Origin: Candidatus Aenigmatarchaeota archaeon | GTDB lineage: Archaea > Aenigmatarchaeota > Aenigmatarchaeia > QMZP01 | Direction: 5' to 3' | Length of the DNA: 11,317 nucleotides | NCBI GenBank assembly: GCA_016198605.1 | Contig: JACQIG010000020.1 | Coordinates: 1-11,317, forward strand | Part shown: positions 7,100 through 11,317 of the stretch, piece after piece | Layout: each line of letters starts with the position of its first letter | Position numbering within the stretch: position 1 is the first letter of the stretch | Position numbers and translations under genes: made by a program | The notes under the pieces: model-generated | What the model was told of the DNA's origin: nothing | What the model saw: only the letters and a program-made list of their open reading frames with translations | The model's database searches: none

Positions 7100-7119
7100 G
7101 TTTATATTTAGCGCGGTTA

Positions 7120-7130
7120 CTTATAAATTA
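7120..7130 (-). promoter_or_regulatory. TATA box of the KaiC-like gene
   Basis: Minus-strand TAATTTATAAG is centred about 26 nt upstream of the ATG at 7099, leaderless geometry. The first repeat hairpin begins only 5 bp beyond it, where the BRE would lie. Confidence 0.55.
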
Positions 7131-7134
7131 TCAT

Positions 7135-7210
7135 AACCTTTTTCCAAAAAAGGTTAACGAAAAAGGGAGGCTATCTCGTTCGCTCGCGCTCACTCGATTA
7201 CGCCTTCCAT
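7135..7210. repeat. Repeat unit 1
   Basis: Hairpin 7135-7155 (loop CCA), then GGGAGGCTA at 7165-7173, a C/G/T-rich variable segment (7174-7197) and TTACGCCTTCCAT at 7198-7210. It abuts the KaiC-like promoter. Confidence 0.8.
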
Positions 7211-7212
7211 AT

Positions 7213-7294
7213 AACCTTTTTACCAAAAAGGTTAACGAAAAAGGGAGGCTACATCGTTCGTCGCTGCTGCTCCTCACTCTGTTACGCCGTCCAT
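7213..7294. repeat. Repeat unit 2
   Basis: Hairpin 7213-7233 (loop ACC), GGGAGGCTA at 7243-7251, variable segment 7252-7281 clearly related to that of unit 1, and TTACGCCGTCCAT at 7282-7294. The G in GCCGTCC breaks one base pair of the proposed second stem. Confidence 0.8.
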
Positions 7295-7296
7295 AT

Positions 7297-7453
7297 AACC
7301 TTTTTACCAAAAAGGTTAATGTCAAACCTTTGGTTTGACAGCTGTCAAGCGGAGCTTGACATTAATCAAAAAGGGAGGCTACTTCGCGAAACAGATTCCG
7401 ACTTGAACCAATTGGCCAAAGTCGGCAGGCTTCCGCTCAGTTACGCCTTCCAT
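7297..7453. repeat. Repeat unit 3, expanded by insertions
   Basis: Hairpin 7297-7317, then a nested inverted-repeat segment (7316-7365) in place of the CG seen in units 1 and 2, GGGAGGCTA at 7373-7381, a longer variable segment with its own stem CCGACTT (7398-7404) / AAGTCGG (7419-7425) enclosing the palindrome CCAATTGG (7408-7415), and TTACGCCTTCCAT at 7441-7453. Confidence 0.8.
7316..7365. repeat. 50-bp nested inverted repeat inside unit 3
   Basis: The ends are perfect 10-bp inverted repeats, TTAATGTCAA (7316-7325) and TTGACATTAA (7356-7365). Inside are two adjacent hairpins, TGTCAAACC/GGTTTGACA (7320-7340, loop TTT) and TGTCAAGC/GCTTGACA (7343-7361, loop GGA), joined by the 14-bp palindrome TTGACAGCTGTCAA (7335-7348). 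It looks like a miniature insertion or a dyad protein-binding site. Confidence 0.75.
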
Positions 7454-7491
7454 AACCCTTTTCCAAAATCTCGTGCCGTCCAGTAAGGAAA

Positions 7492-7683
7492 TTATTTGTC
7501 CTTAACGCCTGGAGGCACGATAGTCAGGTCAACGCTGCCCTCAAGCTTCACTGAAGTCTTGCCGACCTTGAACTGCACGCCGTTGAGGTTTATCCTTGCC
7601 TTTGCTGTCTTGCCCTCAAGGACCTGTATCAGCTTGACTATTATCTCCTCCTTCTCCTTAAGGAGCTCTTCAACAATCCCCAT
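7492..7683 (-). CDS. Small 63-aa protein of unknown function, divergent from HerA
   Basis: Starts at the ATG 7681-7683, supported by Shine-Dalgarno AAGGTGG (7688-7694) 4 nt upstream; an in-frame TTG at 7684-7686 is a less likely start. The N-terminal part (2-24, GIVEELLKEKEEIIVKLIQV) looks like one amphipathic helix. The remainder (about 28-58) alternates polar and hydrophobic residues, suggesting three beta strands (ARINLNG, QFKVGKTSVKLEG, SVDLTIV). No signal peptide, cysteines or known motif are visible. It shares a promoter region with the HerA-family gene, so related expression is likely. I do not recognise a family. Confidence 0.65.
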   Translation of the reverse strand: MGIVEELLKEKEEIIVKLIQVLEGKTAKARINLNGVQFKVGKTSVKLEGSVDLTIVPPGVKDK

Positions 7684-7710
7684 CAAACCACCTTATTATT
7701 TAGTTGGCGC

Positions 7711-7725
7711 GACAATATATAAATG
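7711..7725. promoter_or_regulatory. Shared TATA element between the 63-aa gene and the HerA-family gene
   Basis: The only TATA-like sequence in the 73-bp gap is CAATATATAAATG. Its near-palindromic core could serve both directions, predicting starts near 7693 (minus) and near 7745 (plus). Each would give a leader of about 10-12 nt that just includes the respective Shine-Dalgarno site. Confidence 0.45.
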
Positions 7726-7744
7726 ATTCATGGCTGCCGGCCAA

Positions 7745-7749
7745 TGAGG
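7745..7749 (+). promoter_or_regulatory. Shine-Dalgarno sequence of the HerA-family gene
   Basis: TGAGG lies 7 nt before the ATG at 7757. It decides against the earlier ATG at 7731, whose frame stops after five codons. Confidence 0.5.
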
Positions 7750-7756
7750 CATTCAT

Positions 7757-9079
7757 ATGGCCGGCCGCAAGTTTGGTGCGCCCATGCCGGAGAGGATTGT
7801 TGTCGGGAGGGACAGGGAGGACGCGCAGGCCTACGGCGAGAAGGGCACCGCATTCCTGGGCAAGCACATAGTGGGGAAGGGTGAGGAGGCGCACCTCACG
7901 ACTGGCGTGCTCATTGACGTGGCAAGGCCGCACGTGGTGCTTGTGGTTGGCAAAAGGGGCTCCGGAAAGAGCTATGATGCGGGAATAATAGCGGAAGAGA
8001 TGACTAGGCTGCCCCAGGAGGTGAGGCAGAACCTCTCGGTAATAATCATAGACACGATGGGCATATACTGGTCAATGAAGAAACCAAATGAGCGCGACAG
8101 GGAGCTGCTCAAGGAATGGGGCCTCAAGCCGCAGGGCATTGACATTGAATTCTTCATACCCAAGGGGCATGCCGGTGAGTATGACAAGGCGGGGATAGAA
8201 TATGATGGCATGCTTGCGTTGCCATGCGGCGAGATAAAGCCCGAGGACTGGTGCATGGCCTTCGGCTTCTCCCAGGTTGACCCGCACGGTATAGCCATAG
8301 AGCGCGCGGTGAAGCATGCCAGGAAGCTGCATGGCGGCGCATTCGGGATTGAGGAGCTAACGAAATCCATAGGGGACGACAAGACGACAGAGAAGCAGGT
8401 GAAGGATGCGGTCTCAAACAGGTTCCTTGCGGCAATGGAATGGGGGCTTTTTGAGAAGAAGGGAACAACAATCTCGAGGCTCATGCAGCCGGGGAAGATA
8501 GCGGTGATAGACACGTCGCATTATGCAAGCGCCTCAGCAGGCTGGTCTGTGAGGAACCTGCTTGTCGGGCTTGTTTCCAGGATGGTCTACCAGGAGCGCG
8601 TGCTGGCGAGGAAGGCGGAGGAGAATGAGGCAATGGCTGGGGAAGGCAAAGGGCAGGTCCCCATGGTCTGGATTATGATTGATGAGGCGCACCAGTTCCT
8701 GCCGGGGGACGCGTCAACGCCCGCCTCGGAGCCGCTGCTGACAATGGTAAGGCAGGGCAGGGAGCCTGGCATATCCCTGCTGCTCATAACCCAGAGGCCC
8801 GGCAAGCTCCATGAGGACGCGCTCGCGCAGGCTGACCTTGTCATATCGCACAGGCTCACCTCGCGGGCCGACATTGAGGCGCTGAGGTCAATCATGCAGA
8901 CATACGTTCTGGAGGACATAGAGGAGCTGATAAACTCCCTCCCGAGGCAGAAAGGCACGGCGGTAATACTGGACGACAATTCAGAGAGGCTTTTTGCTAT
9001 ACAGGTCAGGCCAAGGCTCTCCTGGCATGCCGGGGGCAGCCCGAGCGCGATAAAGAAGAAGGGCATGTTTGAGGAGTGA
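7757..9079 (+). CDS. HerA-family ATPase (FtsK/HerA superfamily)
   Basis: 440 residues. A short N-terminal region (about 14-57, GKHIVGKGEEAHLTTGVLID) resembles the end of the HerA beta-barrel (HAS) domain. Then come Walker A GKRGSGKS (65-72), Walker B WIMIDEAH with Asp309-Glu310, the R-x-P-G element REPG (335-338) that holds the HerA/FtsK-type arginine, sensor ITQRP (Gln346) and the conserved HRLTSRADIEAL. HerA forms hexameric DNA-pumping motors that work with nuclease NurA and with Mre11-Rad50 in end resection. None of those partners is in the window, so this may be canonical HerA placed apart from them or a HerA-like paralogue with another job. It is somewhat shorter than typical HerA (about 500 residues), mostly at the N-terminus. 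Shares a promoter region with the 63-aa gene. Confidence 0.85.
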   Translation: MAGRKFGAPMPERIVVGRDREDAQAYGEKGTAFLGKHIVGKGEEAHLTTGVLIDVARPHVVLVVGKRGSGKSYDAGIIAEEMTRLPQEVRQNLSVIIIDTMGIYWSMKKPNERDRELLKEWGLKPQGIDIEFFIPKGHAGEYDKAGIEYDGMLALPCGEIKPEDWCMAFGFSQVDPHGIAIERAVKHARKLHGGAFGIEELTKSIGDDKTTEKQVKDAVSNRFLAAMEWGLFEKKGTTISRLMQPGKIAVIDTSHYASASAGWSVRNLLVGLVSRMVYQERVLARKAEENEAMAGEGKGQVPMVWIMIDEAHQFLPGDASTPASEPLLTMVRQGREPGISLLLITQRPGKLHEDALAQADLVISHRLTSRADIEALRSIMQTYVLEDIEELINSLPRQKGTAVILDDNSERLFAIQVRPRLSWHAGGSPSAIKKKGMFEE

Positions 9080-9122
9080 CATATAGTTGCCGGTTTCCAT
9101 TAGAATTATAGATCATTATTAT

Positions 9123-9138
9123 TTATTTGGAAAAATAA
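9123..9138. terminator. Possible bidirectional terminator between convergent genes
   Basis: The 66-bp AT-rich gap between the HerA-family and the membrane-protein stops contains TTATTT-GGAA-AAATAA, a 6-bp stem with T-runs readable on both strands. The stem is weak, and archaeal termination often needs only T-rich sequence. Confidence 0.3.
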
Positions 9139-9145
9139 CATCAGC

Positions 9146-10009
9146 CTATTCCCTATCTTCAGCAGGTTTACCAGGCTTCTGAATATTTTCCTGCTGCGCG
9201 GCTTTCTTTCCGGCCCCGCTTTTCCCTCCCTTCAGGACCGATATGGCCCTTTCGGAGTCCACCAGCATCTCCTTGAACTTCTCCGTCTTTATCTCGTATT
9301 CCCTCTTTGTAATCAGGCCCTTCTCAAACCTGTCAGACTGCGCCTTCTTTATCAGGTTGAGAAGCACCGCCTTCTCAAGCTCCAGCCTTGTGAGCTTCCT
9401 CTTCCTCCTGTAGGAGGACAGCTTCAGCCCTCCCACTACTATTATCGCCGCGGCAGCGGCTGAAGCCGCCAATATCTCGCGCAGGTTCCTGCCGACAAAG
9501 GCCACTAGGTTCTGCTGGGTGGAGCCCAATATCGTGCTGAGCCTGGAGTATTCAGCCTGCGCCTCGCTGGCTGCGCGGAAGCCGTCCTCTATCAATGCCT
9601 CGGCCTCATCATAGCGCTCATTGTAGAAGGCATCGGCAGCCTGGGAGTAAATCTCCTCCGGCCTTGTCGCGTTAAGGCTAAGGCCCTCCAGTTCCGCTAT
9701 GCTTATGTTGAGCGCCTTCAGCGAATCCCCCACGGAAAAAGCCCTGCCGCTTATCTCCTCTATCCGCGCAGTGAGCTGTATCACCTGGTCGTAGTCCGCT
9801 ATCTCTCCCTGGCCGAACGTGTCCTTGGCCTGGTTGAGCGTGTCCGTAACGAACACCGTCCCGAACCCGGCGTCCCTCATGGAGTTTATTGTCAGCTCGG
9901 CTTCCTCTATGGCATGCGCAGCCTGCTCCCTGGTGGCCACCTGGGCGGCAACGATCTGGACTGCAACGAGCATAACAGCCAACGCCAACAGCATCTTGGA
10001 CTTCTCCAT
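9146..10009 (-). CDS. Single-pass membrane protein with helical ectodomain and SHOCT-like cytoplasmic coil (paralogue 2)
   Basis: 287 residues. A signal peptide (1-22, ending VAA) leads to an all-helical ectodomain (about 24-170) with TPR-like character (AADAFYNERYDEAEALIEDG, 124-143). A membrane helix (about 176-197) is followed by a very basic stop-transfer stretch (YRRKRK) and a cytoplasmic segment 209-258 (LIKKAQSDRFEKGLITKREY) that resembles the SHOCT short C-terminal domain; the tail is polar and Lys/Gln-rich. It starts 5 bp after the stop of its upstream neighbour, and its Shine-Dalgarno (AGGAGAAGGT) lies over the end of that gene, so translation is probably coupled. It aligns by eye with the neighbour across ectodomain, membrane helix and coil, so the two are probable paralogues. 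Function unknown. Confidence 0.8.
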   Translation of the reverse strand: MEKSKMLLALAVMLVAVQIVAAQVATREQAAHAIEEAELTINSMRDAGFGTVFVTDTLNQAKDTFGQGEIADYDQVIQLTARIEEISGRAFSVGDSLKALNISIAELEGLSLNATRPEEIYSQAADAFYNERYDEAEALIEDGFRAASEAQAEYSRLSTILGSTQQNLVAFVGRNLREILAASAAAAAIIVVGGLKLSSYRRKRKLTRLELEKAVLLNLIKKAQSDRFEKGLITKREYEIKTEKFKEMLVDSERAISVLKGGKSGAGKKAAQQENIQKPGKPAEDRE

Positions 10010-10014
10010 AACAA

Positions 10015-11317
10015 TTACCTTCTCCTCTCCAGCTCTGACTTGGCCTCAACAAGGGCCAGCTGCTTCTCCACTTCCGCACGCCTCTCGTTCAGCGCGTTTA
10101 TCTTCTGCGTGTACGTGTTCCAGTCGGTGGAGCCCTGCTCGAAATACTGCGCCTGCAGGTCCTTCATCAGTGCCACAAGCTTGCTGTATTCCTCCTTCAG
10201 GTCGGCCAGCTCGTCAAATGCATGGAGCAGGCTTATCCTCTTTGACCTCAGCTCAATGGACTTGTTCCTTATCTGCTCAAGCCTCGCCTGGTACCTTGAC
10301 ATGGCCTTGTAATACTCGCCAACAGATATCTTCTTGTCCTCAAAGCACGCCTTCTGGGCCTCCTTTACAAGGCTGTTCACGGACATCTCTTCCCTGGCAA
10401 GTGTCCTAAGCTGCCTTGTTATCAGCTTTTTCCTCATTGAAACATATGAAAGGTACGCCGCCAGCGAGCCTGAGATTATTGATATGCTTATTATTATCCA
10501 GTTCCTGATTAAAAATACACCTATGTTGATCTTGCCCTGCGTCTCCAGCAGGTAGACCAGTTCAGCGTTCCTTACCCTCTCGTGCGCTGTCGCGAAGTCG
10601 CTCCTTTCAAATGCAAGGCTTGCGAGCGTGAACAGCCTGCTTGACTGCGGCGTGTCTATCCCGTTCTCTGAAGATTCCGCCAGCCTGATGGAGACGCCCT
10701 CCAGCAGGGCCCTTGTGCTCCTTGCGGTTTCGCTTGCCTCCCTCATGCGCCTGGCCAGTTCAGCCACCCTTTCAAAATCACCTTGTGCAAGCGCATTCCT
10801 TATCTCCCTCAGGAGCTTGTCCACGCTGCCCGTGGGCAGGCCATCGCGGACCATGGAGGCTGCTATAGCCTGAGATTCAGAGAACAGCCTTTCCGCGCCC
10901 TCTGGTGTGACCGCCTGTATAGCAATGCGCACCAGGGCTGTTTCAGAAAGGCCGTTAACCACCTCTGTCGGGCCTCTGGGGGTTAGGATTGTCCCGTTGG
11001 CCGTTATGTTCAGGCCCCTCTCTCCCGTATCAAGGTAAGGCGGTATGGAGATGGTCAGGTTGAAAATGCCTGTCCTGTTGAATTCTATCAGGCTTATCAG
11101 GCCGGGCTCTATGAAGACAAATTGGGAAAGGAGGCCCGATGCCTTAAGGGACACGTTGTGCAGCGTTGAGTTGAGGAATATGTTCTTCACCGAGGCTGTG
11201 AATGTCGTGCTGGTTCCCCTTATGACTCCAACTTCTGCCTGGACACGCAGGCTTTCTGTCTCGCCTTCAATGGTGCGCGGCCTCAGGCCAGCCCCGCCTC
11301 CCCCGCCTCCGCCGCCC
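10015..11317 (-). CDS. Membrane protein with Ig-like beta domain, helical ectodomain and cytoplasmic coiled coil (partial, paralogue 1)
   Basis: 433 residues are visible and the frame is open to the right edge, so the start lies outside the window. The GTG at 11188-11190 is an internal valine, not a start. From the edge: a run of seven glycines, then a beta-rich, Asn/Thr-rich domain (ESLRVQAEVG ... VSLKASGL ... FNLTISIPPYL) like archaeal extracellular Ig-like or COG1361-type domains; a helical ectodomain with Q-G-D-F repeats; a membrane helix (FLIRNWIIISISIISGSLAA); and a long cytoplasmic coiled coil with LVKEAQKACFEDKKISVGEY, matching the SHOCT-like segment of the downstream gene. It probably works with that gene as a complex at the membrane. 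No enzymatic motif is seen. Confidence 0.8.
   Translation of the reverse strand, partial: GGGGGGGGAGLRPRTIEGETESLRVQAEVGVIRGTSTTFTASVKNIFLNSTLHNVSLKASGLLSQFVFIEPGLISLIEFNRTGIFNLTISIPPYLDTGERGLNITANGTILTPRGPTEVVNGLSETALVRIAIQAVTPEGAERLFSESQAIAASMVRDGLPTGSVDKLLREIRNALAQGDFERVAELARRMREASETARSTRALLEGVSIRLAESSENGIDTPQSSRLFTLASLAFERSDFATAHERVRNAELVYLLETQGKINIGVFLIRNWIIISISIISGSLAAYLSYVSMRKKLITRQLRTLAREEMSVNSLVKEAQKACFEDKKISVGEYYKAMSRYQARLEQIRNKSIELRSKRISLLHAFDELADLKEEYSKLVALMKDLQAQYFEQGSTDWNTYTQKINALNERRAEVEKQLALVEAKSELERRR
10016..10026 (-). promoter_or_regulatory. Shine-Dalgarno sequence of membrane-protein paralogue 2, overlapping the upstream gene's stop
   Basis: The minus strand reads GGAGAAGGTA ahead of ATTGTT and the ATG at 10009. 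The site overlaps the last codons and stop codon of the upstream gene, which is the arrangement for coupled translation within an operon. Confidence 0.5.

Larger units (their letters stand above)
7133..7470. repeat. Cluster of three structured intergenic repeat units
   Basis: This whole gap of about 390 bp between the KaiC-like gene and the 63-aa gene is non-coding and repetitive. Each unit has a 9-bp perfect hairpin, AACCTTTTT / AAAAAGGTT with a 3-nt loop, then GAAAAAGGGAGGCTA or a close form, a variable stretch, and TTACGCC(T/G)TCCAT. Unit starts are at 7135, 7213 and 7297 (periods 78 and 84 bp); a degenerate start (AACCC-TTTTCC) follows at 7454. In two of three units GGGAGGC can pair with GCCTTCC if one G-U pair is allowed on the plus strand. 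No protein-coding signal supports the short open frames across it. Function unknown; candidates are terminators, a structured RNA, or a dispersed genomic repeat. Confidence 0.85.

Noticed and set aside
7093..7338. Short protein-coding genes across the repeat cluster on both strands (about 64-81 residues with internal repeats)
   Set aside because: The protein repeats simply mirror the DNA repeats, the frames run through hairpins, and there is no promoter or ribosome-binding site suited to them.
7133..7453. CRISPR array
   Set aside because: Only three units, the constant parts are split in two and the variable parts differ in length (24-59 bp) and are partly related to each other; no cas genes are present.
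7972..9066. Minus-strand frames inside the HerA-family gene
   Set aside because: They are mirror frames of a GC-rich coding sequence; Ser/Pro-rich composition and lack of start signals argue against real genes.
11188..11190. GTG as start of the right-hand membrane protein
   Set aside because: The frame is open to the window edge with sensible protein sequence, so this is an internal valine codon.

Overview
The window reads as archaeal. Most genes have an archaeal-type TATA element about 25-29 nt upstream of the start codon, which fits leaderless mRNAs. The gene content includes a histone-fold protein, class III (archaellin/pilin-type) signal peptides, a HerA-family ATPase, a KaiC-like ATPase and a site-2 protease. 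Short intergenic gaps, much use of AGG (Arg) and ATA (Ile), and the LamG-bearing pilin-like proteins suggest a small-genome lineage, possibly DPANN (Micrarchaeota/Diapherotrites-like). That placement is inference only; no marker gene in the window fixes the taxonomy.

Layout: (1) 1-2100 holds the 5' end of a minus-strand gene leaving the left edge, a secreted lipoprotein esterase (minus), a cupredoxin lipoprotein (plus, divergent from the esterase) and a Nudix hydrolase (minus, convergent with the cupredoxin). (2) 2151-4817 is a minus-strand block: two tandem paralogous pilin-like proteins with LamG domains and a shared cysteine framework, followed downstream by a histone-fold protein with a C-terminal coiled coil. 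(3) 4947-7099 holds a PDZ-containing M50 site-2 protease (plus) convergent with a KaiC-like ATPase (minus). (4) About 7133-7470 is non-coding and built from three structured repeat units, the third carrying a 50-bp nested inverted-repeat insertion. (5) 7492-9079 holds a 63-aa unknown protein and a HerA-family ATPase diverging from one central TATA element. (6) 9146-11317 holds two consecutive minus-strand single-pass membrane proteins that look like full-length paralogues, with helical ectodomains and SHOCT-like cytoplasmic segments. The upstream one runs off the right edge.

Taken together, much of the window is cell-envelope biology: two lipoproteins, two pilin-like adhesin candidates, a membrane protease and two membrane coiled-coil proteins. 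Chromatin and ATPase genes are interspersed. No complete defence or biosynthetic system is visible. The items most worth a second look are the structured repeat cluster, the atypical coiled-coil histone, the paralogous membrane pair, and the HerA/small-protein divergon without NurA.
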